Positions 36,903 to 46,649 are shown, counted from the first letter of the stretch. The stretch is DNA of 51,082 nucleotides from Erysipelotrichaceae bacterium (GCA_030528645.1 JAUMYM010000007.1:1-51082); one strand, 5' to 3'. Translations and numbers: made by a program. The notes: generated from the sequence alone by a model not told the origin.

Positions 36903-39080
36903 GTGGCAAGAAAAAAGAAAGTAATAAAAAAAGCAAATCAAACTGTCTACTACATTATAGGTGTAGTTTTGATGATGCTTGCATTAGTGAGTGCATTTCA
37001 ACTTGGAGTTGTTGGGCAATATTTAACATTGTTATCGAAATACTTAGTTGGAGATTTTTATTATGTTATTTTGGGTAGTGTGATTATTGTAAGTTGTTAT
37101 ATCTTATTTTTAAGAAAAACAAAGTATGCGACTTTAAAAAACATTACAGCATTTATTATTTTAAATGTTGCGGTTATTTTGTTGTCTGCAACTTTAAAGG
37201 CAGATGAAACGGTTGGGTTTGAAGTATTTATGAAATATGTACATAATACTTCATTATACTTTAAAAAAGAGTTGGTGATTTTTGGGGGAGGATTGTTTGG
37301 AGCGTTTTTCTATTCAATTACATCGTATTTGTTTGATAAATTAGGTACGTACTTTTTAATTGTTGCGATGTGTAGTATAGTTGGTATCTTAATTATTCCA
37401 GTAGAAACCTATCGTAAAATGGGGAAGTTCTTCTCAGAAATATTTACTTCGAAAGAGTTAGAAGAGATACCTAGCAAACAAGAAGAAGTGATTGAGGCAG
37501 ATAGTTTTGAAGATTATTTCAAACCAAAGGAAGTATCTAATAAAAAATCAACCTTTATTACCTTAAAAGAGCCACCTAAAGTTGAAGAAGTTATAGAGGA
37601 TTCGGTGATAAAGGAAGAGGAAGTAGTCCATAAAAAATCAGTATCGAAAGATAAATATAAATTGCCTCCATTTAGTTTATTAGATCCAATTAAAGGACAA
37701 CAAGGATCAAATGCCAACCAAGTGGCTGCAAGTGAATCGGGTCGAAAAGTGATTGAAATATTAAAGAATTTTGGTGTAAATGCTGAATTAGTAGCCACGC
37801 ACATTGGACCTAGTGTTACAAAGTTTGAGATTAAGCCTGATAGCTCTGTAAAGGTTAGTCGTATTAATGCCATTCAAGATAATATTAAAATGGAGTTAGC
37901 AGCAAGAGATATTCGTATTGAAGCTCCAATTCCAGGGAAAACAGCAGTGGGTATTGAAATACCTAATATTGAGGCTGTTCCGGTTAAGATGTTAGAGTTA
38001 GTAAAATCAATACCAATGGAAAAGATGGATCAGAAATTATTGTTTGTACTAGGAAAAGATTTATTAGGAAAACCGGTATATTGTCAATTGGATAAAATGC
38101 CTCATCTTTTAATTGCTGGAGCGACCGGTTCAGGGAAATCGGTTTGTACGAATACGATTATTACTTCGTTTTTATTGCGTTGTCATCCAGATGAAGTGAA
38201 ACTATTATTAATAGATCCTAAAAAAGTTGAATTTACACCTTATCAACAAATACCACATTTAATTGCACCGGTAATTAGCGATGCCGCTAAAGCCTCAAGT
38301 GCTTTAAAGGTGATTGTAACGATTATGGAAGAACGTTTCGATGTATTTGCTCAATGTGGTGTTCGTAATATTAAAGCATATAATGAAAAAGTAGCTCAAG
38401 ATTCAACGGGTAGTATGCAAAATATGCCGTATATTGTTGTTATTATTGATGAACTTGCGGACTTAATGTCGGTTGCCGGTAAAGAAGTTGAAGTATCTAT
38501 TCAAAGAATTACACAGTTAGCAAGAGCAAGTGGTATTCATTTAATTGTTGCAACACAAAGACCAAGTACTGATGTTGTTACAGGAATTATTAAATCAAAT
38601 ATTCCATCACGTATTTCATTCTCGGTTGCATCAGGTATTGATTCTAGAACAATCTTGGATCAAGTTGGTGCGGAGCGTCTGCTTGGAAATGGTGATATGT
38701 TATATGTTCCTATTGGTGAGCCTTCGATGATTCGTTTACAGGGAGTTTATGTAACGGATGAAGAAGTAAATCGCATTGCAAGTTATTGTAGTGATTTAAG
38801 AAAGCCAATGTATCTCGATAATTTTATTAAACTTGAAACGTTAGATAGTGATGATAATGGTGGTATTGTTTCAGCGAATGAAGATCCATTGTATGAAGAA
38901 GTAAAGGAGTATGTGATTGATGTTCAAAAGGCGAGCACTTCTTTACTACAGCGTCGTTTTGGAATTGGTTATAATCGTGCAGCCAGAATGATTGATATTT
39001 TGGAATCGAATGGAATTATTGGTCCAGTGCAGGGTTCTAAGCCAAGAGAAGTCTATATAAAGAAAGAACAAATCGATTAA
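36903..39080 (+). CDS. ftsK: DNA translocase FtsK/SpoIIIE
   Basis: A 725-residue septal DNA pump. About four to five membrane helices fill residues 13-175. A charged linker leads to the motor, with GATGSGKSVCTN (Walker A), VVIIDELADLM (Walker B) and ATQRPSTDVVTG. The C-terminal gamma winged helix, QKASTSLLQRRFGIGYNRAARMI in outline, reads orienting DNA sequences. It starts with GTG 36903 after AGGGGA, 10 bases past rnjB. The linker is short, as in SpoIIIE. Confidence 0.96.
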   Translation: MARKKKVIKKANQTVYYIIGVVLMMLALVSAFQLGVVGQYLTLLSKYLVGDFYYVILGSVIIVSCYILFLRKTKYATLKNITAFIILNVAVILLSATLKADETVGFEVFMKYVHNTSLYFKKELVIFGGGLFGAFFYSITSYLFDKLGTYFLIVAMCSIVGILIIPVETYRKMGKFFSEIFTSKELEEIPSKQEEVIEADSFEDYFKPKEVSNKKSTFITLKEPPKVEEVIEDSVIKEEEVVHKKSVSKDKYKLPPFSLLDPIKGQQGSNANQVAASESGRKVIEILKNFGVNAELVATHIGPSVTKFEIKPDSSVKVSRINAIQDNIKMELAARDIRIEAPIPGKTAVGIEIPNIEAVPVKMLELVKSIPMEKMDQKLLFVLGKDLLGKPVYCQLDKMPHLLIAGATGSGKSVCTNTIITSFLLRCHPDEVKLLLIDPKKVEFTPYQQIPHLIAPVISDAAKASSALKVIVTIMEERFDVFAQCGVRNIKAYNEKVAQDSTGSMQNMPYIVVIIDELADLMSVAGKEVEVSIQRITQLARASGIHLIVATQRPSTDVVTGIIKSNIPSRISFSVASGIDSRTILDQVGAERLLGNGDMLYVPIGEPSMIRLQGVYVTDEEVNRIASYCSDLRKPMYLDNFIKLETLDSDDNGGIVSANEDPLYEEVKEYVIDVQKASTSLLQRRFGIGYNRAARMIDILESNGIIGPVQGSKPREVYIKKEQID

Positions 39081-39109
39081 AATCTAAAGGTAGATTTAGT
39101 CGATTTTTT
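39071..39109 (+). terminator. Terminator after ftsK
   Basis: AATCGA (39071-39076) pairs with TCGATT (39100-39105); AAATCT (39080-39085) pairs with AGATTT (39092-39097) inside it. TTTTTT follows. Confidence 0.82.
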
Positions 39110-39121
39110 CTTTTCACAGAA

Positions 39122-39172
39122 TTGACACAATTGTTATTTTTGTATAAGATATATTCGTAAGCAAGTGCTTAC
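39122..39172 (+). promoter_or_regulatory. Promoter and inverted repeat before the BMP lipoprotein
   Basis: TTGACA (39122-39127), 17 bases and TAAGAT (39145-39150). Directly after it, GTAAGC (39157-39162) pairs with GCTTAC (39167-39172) around AAGT. The repeat lies at or just past the transcription start, so it is either a repressor site or a stabilising hairpin at the mRNA 5' end. Confidence 0.55.
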
Positions 39173-39198
39173 ATGTCTATATGACTACGGAGGAAAAG

Positions 39199-40281
39199 AT
39201 GAAAAAACTATTAGTACTTTTACTTACTTCAGTTTTAGCATTATCTTTAGTTGCTTGTAGCAATAAAAAAACAACAACAGAAGATACAACAGCTAGTACG
39301 GAAGGTCAAACACCTGCAGAAGAAATTAAAATTGGTTTCGTAACAGACATTGGTGGTATTGATGATAAATCATTTAACCAAACAAGTTATGAAGGTATTA
39401 AAAAGGCTGCTGATGAATTAGGAAATGTGACTTATGCATATTTACAATCAAGTCAAGCTGCTGATTATACACCAAACTTAAATAGTTATGCAGAAGAAGA
39501 AGTTGATTTATTAGTGGCAGCAGGATTCTTATTTTCTGATGCTGTAAGTGAAGTTGTAAAATCTTATCCTGAACAAAAAGTATTGATTATTGATGTTAAC
39601 TGGTTAGAAGGTGAAAATCTTCAACAAGCCGTATTTGCGGAACATGAAGGATCATTCTTAGTTGGGGTTGCTGCTGGTCTAACAGCTAAAAATGCTGGTA
39701 AAACTGCAGTAGGATTTGTTATTGGTCAAGAATCAGTAACAATGGAAAAATTCTGGGCTGGTTACCAACAAGGTGTTTGGGCAGTATATCCAGAATGTGA
39801 AATCTTCTATGATAACGCTGATGATTTCGGTTCTCCTGAAAAAGGTAAAACATTAGCAGCAAAACAATACAATGCTGGTGCATACATTGTTTACCATGCA
39901 GCTGGTGGTACTGGTAATGGAGTTATCGCAGAAGCTGCTGAACGTCGCCAAGCTGGTGAAGATGTTTGGGTAATTGGTGTAGATACTGACCAATATGAAT
40001 ATGGAAAATATGGTAATGAAGGTAAATCAGCTGTATTAACATCTATGTTAAAACGTGTAGATACTGCTTCTTATAATGCAGTAAAAGCGATTGCTGATGG
40101 TACATTCAAAGGTGGAGTAGTTACTTATGCATTAAAAGATGGTGGTGTTGGTATTCCAAAAGAAAATCCAAACTTAGCACCTGAAGTTGTTGCAGAAGTG
40201 GATGCTTGGACACAAAAGATTGTTAATGGTGAAGTTACAGTTAGTGAAACAGCTGTAAAAGATGATTCTAGAATTAAATAA
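39199..40281 (+). CDS. BMP-family nucleoside-binding lipoprotein
   Basis: A 360-residue substrate-binding protein of an ABC importer, with signal peptide and lipobox LVAC. The Thr/Glu-rich linker after the cysteine is typical. BMP family marks are GFVTDIGGIDDKSFNQTSYEG and the later GKTAVGFVIGQES. Known members bind purine nucleosides (NupN, BmpA, PnrA) and the Listeria homologue is TcsA. ATG 39199 is just after GGAGG; an upstream in-frame ATG is less well placed. It has its own promoter and terminator, so it can be made in excess over the transporter. Confidence 0.93.
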   Translation: MKKLLVLLLTSVLALSLVACSNKKTTTEDTTASTEGQTPAEEIKIGFVTDIGGIDDKSFNQTSYEGIKKAADELGNVTYAYLQSSQAADYTPNLNSYAEEEVDLLVAAGFLFSDAVSEVVKSYPEQKVLIIDVNWLEGENLQQAVFAEHEGSFLVGVAAGLTAKNAGKTAVGFVIGQESVTMEKFWAGYQQGVWAVYPECEIFYDNADDFGSPEKGKTLAAKQYNAGAYIVYHAAGGTGNGVIAEAAERRQAGEDVWVIGVDTDQYEYGKYGNEGKSAVLTSMLKRVDTASYNAVKAIADGTFKGGVVTYALKDGGVGIPKENPNLAPEVVAEVDAWTQKIVNGEVTVSETAVKDDSRIK

Positions 40282-40300
40282 CATTATAAAAAAATAAAGT

Positions 40301-40332
40301 AAAAGTCCTGTAGCAAAGCACAGGGCTTTTTT
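40301..40332 (+). terminator. Terminator between BMP lipoprotein and ABC genes
   Basis: AAAAGTCCTGT (40301-40311) pairs with ACAGGGCTTTT (40320-40330), with one G-T pair, around an 8-base loop; T-run at the end. Confidence 0.85.
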
Positions 40333-40354
40333 ATGTGGATTCTAGTAAATTTCA

Positions 40355-40385
40355 TTGAATAAAAAATACCTATTTGTAGTATAAT
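40355..40385 (+). promoter_or_regulatory. Possible promoter of the ABC importer genes
   Basis: TATAAT (40380-40385) is preceded by TTGAAT (40355-40360) at 19 bases, longer than ideal. The -10 is 24 bases before the start codon, with GGGAGG between. Confidence 0.5.
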
Positions 40386-40408
40386 TAATACAATAGGGAG
40401 GATCATTC

Positions 40409-41944
40409 ATGGCATATGCAATTGAGATGTTAAACATCACAAAAGACTTTCCGGGAATTAGAGCCAATGATAATGTTACAATTCAAGTAGAAGCGAATAC
40501 CGTTCATGCATTACTTGGAGAAAATGGCGCCGGAAAATCGACAATCATGTCAATTTTATTTGGTTTATATCAACCAACAAGTGGAATTATTAAAGTGAAT
40601 GGGAAAGAAGTACACATTAGTAATCCAAATATTGCTAATTCATTAGGAATTGGTATGGTGCATCAACATTTTAAACTTGTAGATTGTTTTACAGTTACTG
40701 AAAATATTATTTTAGGGATGGAACCTAAAACAAAATATGGAACCGTTGATATTAAAAAAGCTGCTGAAAAAATTTCAAAGTTATCTGAAAAATATGGATT
40801 AAACGTTGATCCTTATGCCAAAATTGAAAACATTTCAGTAGGGATGCAACAACGTGTAGAAATTTTAAAGATGCTGTATCGTAATTCAGATATATTAATT
40901 TTTGATGAGCCAACAGCTGTATTAACACCTCAGGAGATACATGAGTTAATGTCTATTATGCGTAATTTAGTAAAAGAAGGGAAGACTATTTTATTAATTA
41001 CACATAAATTAAAGGAAATTAAAGAGGTTGCTGATCATTGTACAGTATTGCGTAAAGGGAAGTGTATTGGAACTATTGATGTAAAAGATACAACAGAACG
41101 TCAAATGGCTGAAATGATGGTTGGTCGTGAGGTTAATTTTTCAGTTCATAAAGAAAAAGCGCAACCTAAAGAAATAGTTTTAAGTATTAAAAATTTAAAT
41201 TGTAATAATTTTAAGGGCTTAAGAGCCGTGAAAGATTTTTCTTTGGATGTTCGTGCTGGTGAAATTGTTGGTTTGGCAGGAATTGATGGAAATGGGCAAA
41301 CAGAGCTTGTTTATGCGATTACGGGTCTTGCAAAATCTGAGAGTGGATCAATCTTTTTAAATGGACAAGATATAACCAATTTATCCGTAAAAGGAAGATT
41401 GGATGCGGGGATGGCTCATGTACCGGAAGATCGACATAAACATGGATTGGTTTTAGATTTTCCATTAAAAGAAAATTTTATTATACATTGTTATAAGGAT
41501 CGTCCTTTTTCAGTGAATCATATACTTCAACCTCAAAAAATTGATGAATATGCAGATTTCTTAATTAAAGAATTTGATGTACGTTCTGGACAAGGAAAAG
41601 AGTCAAAAACACGTGATATGTCAGGTGGGAATCAACAGAAAGCGATTATTGCTCGTGAATTAGATCGTCATGCCAAATTAGTGATTGTTGTGCAACCTAC
41701 AAGAGGACTAGATGTAGGTGCGATTGAATACATTCATTCACGTATTGTTGCTCAACGTGATGCAGGAGCTGCAGTTCTTTTGGTGTCATTAGAGTTAGAT
41801 GAAATTTTAAATTTATCGGATAAAATTGCGGTTATCTATGATGGACAATTATCTGGTTATGTAAATGCAGAAGATACGGATGAAAATGAAATCGGATTAA
41901 TGATGTCCGGATCAATCAAAAAGGTAGGTGATTGTCATGAATAA
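40409..41944 (+). CDS. Nucleoside ABC importer, double ATP-binding protein
   Basis: A 511-residue fusion of two nucleotide-binding domains, as in NupO and sugar importers. The first half has GENGAGKST, ISVGMQQRVE and ILIFDEPTA. The second has a weaker Walker A, GIDGNGQTE, then MSGGNQQK and VVQPTRGLD. This asymmetry is normal for the family. It powers import through the two permeases that follow. GGGAGG precedes ATG 40409; its stop overlaps the next gene by 8 bases. Confidence 0.94.
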   Translation: MAYAIEMLNITKDFPGIRANDNVTIQVEANTVHALLGENGAGKSTIMSILFGLYQPTSGIIKVNGKEVHISNPNIANSLGIGMVHQHFKLVDCFTVTENIILGMEPKTKYGTVDIKKAAEKISKLSEKYGLNVDPYAKIENISVGMQQRVEILKMLYRNSDILIFDEPTAVLTPQEIHELMSIMRNLVKEGKTILLITHKLKEIKEVADHCTVLRKGKCIGTIDVKDTTERQMAEMMVGREVNFSVHKEKAQPKEIVLSIKNLNCNNFKGLRAVKDFSLDVRAGEIVGLAGIDGNGQTELVYAITGLAKSESGSIFLNGQDITNLSVKGRLDAGMAHVPEDRHKHGLVLDFPLKENFIIHCYKDRPFSVNHILQPQKIDEYADFLIKEFDVRSGQGKESKTRDMSGGNQQKAIIARELDRHAKLVIVVQPTRGLDVGAIEYIHSRIVAQRDAGAAVLLVSLELDEILNLSDKIAVIYDGQLSGYVNAEDTDENEIGLMMSGSIKKVGDCHE

Positions 41945-43031
41945 AAAACATAGTGCATTAAAAATTAGTTTAATAGCAGTGGTATTTGGTTTGCTTTTAG
42001 GATTTCTTGTAGTATTAATTACAGGTCGTAGTCCTATGGATATGTTATATGCTTTTATACGTTCTTTAACAGGATATAACTTAGCTAAACCGGATAAGCC
42101 AATTAACTTAATGTATGTGTTTAACTGGTTATTAGAGGCAATGCCGATTATTCTAACAGGTTTATCGGTTGGATTTGCTTATCGTACTGGTCTTTTCAAT
42201 ATTGGTGGAGAAGGACAGTTTATGGTTGGTTCAACAGCTGCAAGTTTTGTTGCATTAACGATTAATATGCCATTAGTGCCACATATTATTTTGTGTTTAG
42301 TAGTAGGTATGCTGGCAGGGGCGTTGTGGGGATTTATTCCGGGATTTTTAAAGGCATATCACAATATTAATGAAGTAGTTGTTTGTATTATGTTAAATTA
42401 CATAGGTTTATTTTTCTCAAATTACTTGGTTCGTACTTTTTTAGAAATTGATCCAAATACCAATGCCCGCACTGTGGCTTTTCCGATTACAGCTGTTTTA
42501 CCTAAGGTAACAGATATGACTGCCTCACAGTTTAATTATGGCTTTTTGTTAGTTATTTTGTGCTTAGTAATGTACTGGTTTATTTTAGAAAAAACAACAT
42601 TTGGATATAGCTTGCGTGCTACAGGTTTCAATAGTGAAGCTGCACGTTTTGCAGGAATGAAAGTAAAACGTAATACAGTATATTCTATGATGATTGCCGG
42701 AGCTTTATCAGGTGCTGCAGGTGCAATTGTCGTTTTAGGCGTATTTAAATATGGTCGTATCTTTACATTGTTTGATAACTATGGATTTGATGGTATCTCG
42801 GTAGCTTTAGTTGGTGCTGCCAATGCCGTAGGGATTGCGTTATCTGGTTTATTATTTGCTTTATTGAAGTCAGGTGGAAACAATCTACAATTATTTAATA
42901 TACCAAAAGAAATATCTCAATTAATTCAAGCAGCAATCATTTTCTTTGTTGCGATACAATATGGAGTAATCTTAATGTTAAATAAATTTGATGGCTTCAA
43001 ATTAAAGTTAAAAGGAGGTAAAAAAGCATGA
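41937..43031 (+). CDS. Nucleoside ABC importer permease 1
   Basis: A 364-residue membrane protein of the NupP/YufP type with about ten membrane helices. The family pattern includes GLSVGFAYRTGLFNIGGEGQFM in the middle and GYSLRATGFNSEAARFAGM, the coupling loop to the ATPase. ATG 41937 is chosen over GTG 41928 because GGTAGGTG is best spaced to it. It overlaps the ATPase by 8 bases and the second permease by 4 (ATGA). Confidence 0.92.
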   Translation: MNKKHSALKISLIAVVFGLLLGFLVVLITGRSPMDMLYAFIRSLTGYNLAKPDKPINLMYVFNWLLEAMPIILTGLSVGFAYRTGLFNIGGEGQFMVGSTAASFVALTINMPLVPHIILCLVVGMLAGALWGFIPGFLKAYHNINEVVVCIMLNYIGLFFSNYLVRTFLEIDPNTNARTVAFPITAVLPKVTDMTASQFNYGFLLVILCLVMYWFILEKTTFGYSLRATGFNSEAARFAGMKVKRNTVYSMMIAGALSGAAGAIVVLGVFKYGRIFTLFDNYGFDGISVALVGAANAVGIALSGLLFALLKSGGNNLQLFNIPKEISQLIQAAIIFFVAIQYGVILMLNKFDGFKLKLKGGKKA

Positions 43032-43984
43032 AATTAATTATTGAAATGTTTCCAATCGCTTTGATGCTTTCGACTCCATTAATTATTGCAGCATTAGGTG
43101 GTTTATTTTCTGAGCGTAGTGGTATTGTAAATATCGCTCTGGAAGCTTGTATGTCTGTAGGAGGTTTCACTGCCGCTACCTTATTAGTAATTTTATCTTC
43201 AAAAGGGATACCAAATGCAGTTTGGATTGCTTCTATTGCTGCTATCTTTTCAGGTGCATTGTTAGTATCGATTCATGCATTTGCTTCGATTCATATGAAA
43301 GCAGATCAAACCATTTCAGGGACTGCCCTAAATGTATTTGCAGGTGGTTTAACTATTTATTTAAGTGAGATTATCTTTAATGCTAAATCAACAGAAGCAT
43401 ATTCAACAGGTGCTACATTCTCTAAGATGTCGATACCAATTTTAAAAGAAATACCGGTTATTGGTAAAATGTTCTTTGAAGGTATTTATCCAACTACATA
43501 TATCGCTTTTATCTTGGTTGTAGTTTCTTGGTTTATTTTATTTAAAACACCATTTGGTTTAAGACTTCGCTCTTGTGGAGAATTTCCTCAAGCTTCAGCA
43601 TCTATGGGTATCAACGTTGTGAAAATGCGTTGGATTGGTGTATTAGCTAGTGGTGCGTTTGCAGGTTTTGCAGGTGCTGTATTAGTGTTAACAACATCTA
43701 CCTTCTATTTTGCAGGTTCCATCCATGGATTAGGATTCGTAGCGATTGCGACATTAATCTTTGGTAAATGGAATCCTTGGGGAGTATTATTTGCAGGTAT
43801 TTTCTTTGGTTTTGCACAAACATTAGGTTTATATTCAAGTGCAATACCATATTTACAAAAACTACCAAACGAATTCTTTAGTTTATTCCCTTATGTTATT
43901 ACTATTATTGTATTGGTTTTATTTGCAAGTAAGTCAGTTGGACCAAAAGCAAGTGGGGAAATTTACGATTCGAGTAAACGATAA
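43028..43984 (+). CDS. Nucleoside ABC importer permease 2
   Basis: A 318-residue membrane protein of the NupQ/YufQ type, about eight to ten helices. It repeats the pattern of permease 1: LGGLFSERSGIVNIALEACM and LRSCGEFPQASASMGINV as coupling loop. Together with permease 1 it forms the channel. AAAGGAGG lies upstream and it overlaps permease 1 by ATGA. A terminator starts at the stop codon. Confidence 0.93.
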   Translation: MKLIIEMFPIALMLSTPLIIAALGGLFSERSGIVNIALEACMSVGGFTAATLLVILSSKGIPNAVWIASIAAIFSGALLVSIHAFASIHMKADQTISGTALNVFAGGLTIYLSEIIFNAKSTEAYSTGATFSKMSIPILKEIPVIGKMFFEGIYPTTYIAFILVVVSWFILFKTPFGLRLRSCGEFPQASASMGINVVKMRWIGVLASGAFAGFAGAVLVLTTSTFYFAGSIHGLGFVAIATLIFGKWNPWGVLFAGIFFGFAQTLGLYSSAIPYLQKLPNEFFSLFPYVITIIVLVLFASKSVGPKASGEIYDSSKR

Positions 43985-44006
43985 GCAACATCCAATGTTG
44001 CTTTTT
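43983..44006 (+). terminator. Terminator after the importer operon
   Basis: AAGCAACAT (43983-43991), loop CCA, ATGTTGCTT (43995-44003), TTT. Confidence 0.87.
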
Positions 44007-44020
44007 ACATGGAGGCTGTT

Positions 44021-45271
44021 ATGGTAATCAAATTAAAAGAACAGGTGCATCTACACATTATTCGTAGTGATAAGTTTAAGTTTGTTACAGTGAGTTTTAA
44101 TTTTTATAATGACTTAATAGAGGAAAATCATGCTGCCAAAGCTATTTTAAGTAATATACTTTGTGATCGTTGTTTAAAGTATCCCACAAAGGAAAGTGTA
44201 AGTAATTTAAAAGATTATTTATATGGTGCTAAAATGAGTGCTACTTTATCAAGTTATGGAAAAGGTTTTGCCTTTCACTTTATCACCAAAGTATTAAATG
44301 GAGCTTTTACTAATACGGATAATTTGCTACAACAATTACAAATGATACGTGAATTTTTATTTCATCCATTGTTAACGAAAGAAACGTTTTTAGAAGCAAA
44401 AGAATTTGCGATAAATTATGTACGTCGTCGTTTAGATAATCCTATGGCTTATGCGGTAGATCAAGCGGTACGTATCATGGGACAAGATTATCCTTTTGCA
44501 TATTCGATTCGAGCATCCATCGATGCTTTAAAGCAGGTTACATTTGAACAAGTTCAAGAAGTATATCAGCATATGATTGAAAAAGAAGCATTAGATATTT
44601 TTGTTTTAGGAGATGTAGAGGAAGAGTATGTAAAAGAAGTGGTTTCTAGATTATTTGTTTTAGAAGATCGTTTTCAATCCATACAATCTATTTATACTTT
44701 AACAAAAGAGCAATGTATCTATAAGGAAGAATATAAAAAAATAAATCAATCCTCATTAGTATGTATCTATGATACAAATATCTTAAATACAACAGAAGAA
44801 TATTATCAATTATTAGTAGCGAATGCTGTTTTTGGACAATTTGCGACATCATTACTCTTTGATGAGATAAGAGAACAACGAAGTTTATGTTATTCCATTT
44901 ATTCACAGGTACTTCCTTTTGAAGGGCTGGTATTTGTATCAACTGGTATTGATTCTAAGTCTAGTGAAGAAGTGTTGAGATTAATTGATATGTGTTATCA
45001 AAGAATTATACATCAAGACTTTGCAGATACTACTTTTGAAAATTGTAAAAATTCTTTGATGAATACCATTCGTTTACAGCAAGATGATGCATATTCAGTT
45101 ATAGAATTTAATTACATTAATCGTATATTAAATAAGGATCGTAGTATTCCTGATATAATTGAAAAAATTAATCAAGTTACAAAAGAGCAAGCATCAAAGG
45201 TATTTGAAGCTTTAAAACTTAAGATGGTGTATCTTTTAAAGGAGGAAGACAATGAAACAAGTAATACATGA
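44021..45271 (+). CDS. M16-family peptidase-like protein without zinc motif (YmfF type)
   Basis: A 416-residue protein with the M16 fold: EENHAAKAILSNIL at the start of the domain, the DEIREQRSLCYSIYS strand-helix (the usual LREKxGLxY block) and a C-terminal half. The inverted zinc motif HxxEH is missing; the corresponding region reads VTVSFNFYNDL then AAKAIL. It is probably the inactive partner of the active M16 protein next door, as in the YmfF-YmfH pair. GGAGG precedes ATG 44021, and the first ATG at 44009 is not supported by a ribosome site. Its substrate is unknown. Confidence 0.85.
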   Translation: MVIKLKEQVHLHIIRSDKFKFVTVSFNFYNDLIEENHAAKAILSNILCDRCLKYPTKESVSNLKDYLYGAKMSATLSSYGKGFAFHFITKVLNGAFTNTDNLLQQLQMIREFLFHPLLTKETFLEAKEFAINYVRRRLDNPMAYAVDQAVRIMGQDYPFAYSIRASIDALKQVTFEQVQEVYQHMIEKEALDIFVLGDVEEEYVKEVVSRLFVLEDRFQSIQSIYTLTKEQCIYKEEYKKINQSSLVCIYDTNILNTTEEYYQLLVANAVFGQFATSLLFDEIREQRSLCYSIYSQVLPFEGLVFVSTGIDSKSSEEVLRLIDMCYQRIIHQDFADTTFENCKNSLMNTIRLQQDDAYSVIEFNYINRILNKDRSIPDIIEKINQVTKEQASKVFEALKLKMVYLLKEEDNETSNT

Positions 45272-46523
45272 ATGTTTTCAAGAAGTCTCTTATCATGAAA
45301 CGTTAGACAATGGATTGCGTGTAATTGTTTTTCATAAGCCAAACTTTCAAACAAGTACATGTATTTTTGCTACTCCATATGGAGCATTGGATGTATGCCA
45401 AATGGTAAATGGTAATGTTGTTAAACATAATCCGGGTATTGCACATTTTCTGGAACATAAGTTATTTGAAAATGAAGAAAATAATGTATTTAATGCCTTT
45501 GCTTCTATGGGGTGTGAAGTAAATGCGTTTACATCATATAACGAAACTTTTTATCACTTTACCACAACTTCAAAAGAGTTGGAAAAACCCCTTCATTTGT
45601 TATTAGATTTTGTACAAAATCTAGCGATTGATGAAGAATCTGTAGAAAAAGAAAAAGGTATTATTATTCAAGAGTTAAGAATGTATGATCAAAACCCTGA
45701 TTTTAAATTAATTAAAGAAGTTTTTACATCCTTATTTTTACATCACCCACTAAAATATGATATTGGTGGAGATGAAGAAAGTGTAAAACAAATTACTTTA
45801 CAAGAATTAGAAGAATGTTATAAAGTGAATTATCATCCAAGTAATATGACAGTTATGGTGGTTACTCCAAATGATCCTTTGGAAATTATCAGTAGTATCA
45901 AAAAGAATCAAGCATCCAAAGTGTTTCTTAGCAAGAAGCATATTGAACCTTATATACCGTTGGAACCAAAAGAAGTTGTGTTAAAGCAAAAACATGTTGT
46001 TATGGATATTCAAAGTTCTAAAGTAGCCTTAGTATTTAAGTTGCATTATAAAAATTTGTCTTTGTATGAAAAAGCGAAGTATGAATGGGCAATTAGAATG
46101 ATTATGGAAATGCATTTTTCAACTTTAAATGAAGAGTATCAAACATGGATTGATGAAAAACGTATTAATGATTTTTTTGGTACTGAAATTGATTTTGGAA
46201 AAGAATATGCGTTGCTAATGTTTTTTGCAGAATTAGAAAATGTAGAGGCTTTTCAACAATTTATTATCGATGAATTAAAAAAGATAACGATTCATGATAA
46301 ATTGTTAACGCAATTAAAGAATCGATATTTTGGACGTTTTTATGGTATTTTTGATGATGTTGAAGTGATGGCAATTTCTTACTTGCGTGCGTTGATGCAA
46401 GGTGTGAGTTATGATGAAATGATTGATATTGTTAATGAAATTGATATTGATTTCTTAAAACAGGTGTTAGAAACACTAGATTTAAGTCAGTATTCATTAG
46501 TATCTGTTGGTAAAGATAAATAA
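45252..46523 (+). CDS. M16-family zinc peptidase (YmfH type)
   Basis: A 423-residue zinc peptidase. The inverted motif HFLEH is at about residue 75, with the second glutamate later in EKGIIIQEL (E-x6-E region). Flanking FNAFASMGCEVNAFTSYNETFYHF is the usual M16 strand. It overlaps the YmfF-type gene by 20 bases and has AAGGAGG upstream. The pair should form one clamshell enzyme acting on peptides in the cytoplasm. Its place after a BMP-type importer is the Listeria layout. Confidence 0.92.
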   Translation: MKQVIHECFQEVSYHETLDNGLRVIVFHKPNFQTSTCIFATPYGALDVCQMVNGNVVKHNPGIAHFLEHKLFENEENNVFNAFASMGCEVNAFTSYNETFYHFTTTSKELEKPLHLLLDFVQNLAIDEESVEKEKGIIIQELRMYDQNPDFKLIKEVFTSLFLHHPLKYDIGGDEESVKQITLQELEECYKVNYHPSNMTVMVVTPNDPLEIISSIKKNQASKVFLSKKHIEPYIPLEPKEVVLKQKHVVMDIQSSKVALVFKLHYKNLSLYEKAKYEWAIRMIMEMHFSTLNEEYQTWIDEKRINDFFGTEIDFGKEYALLMFFAELENVEAFQQFIIDELKKITIHDKLLTQLKNRYFGRFYGIFDDVEVMAISYLRALMQGVSYDEMIDIVNEIDIDFLKQVLETLDLSQYSLVSVGKDK

Positions 46524-46593
46524 ATTTGTATTTTATTTAAGATAATAAACATAAATACATCCTAAAGTATTCATTTTATACCAATATGCATAG

Positions 46594-46621
46594 TTGTTTA
46601 TGTGAATGAAATGATTACAAT
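46594..46621 (+). promoter_or_regulatory. Possible promoter of the SSB-like gene
   Basis: TTGTTT (46594-46599), 16 bases and TACAAT (46616-46621), 29 bases before the start codon. The 70 bases before it are AT-rich and show nothing else. Confidence 0.45.
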
Positions 46622-46649
46622 GATATATGCAAGTAATCATGGAGGGAAA

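Noticed and set aside
43147-43368. Cysteine-rich 73-residue frame inside the second permease
   Set aside because: Overlaps a conserved permease in another frame; the cysteines come from frame-shifted codons.
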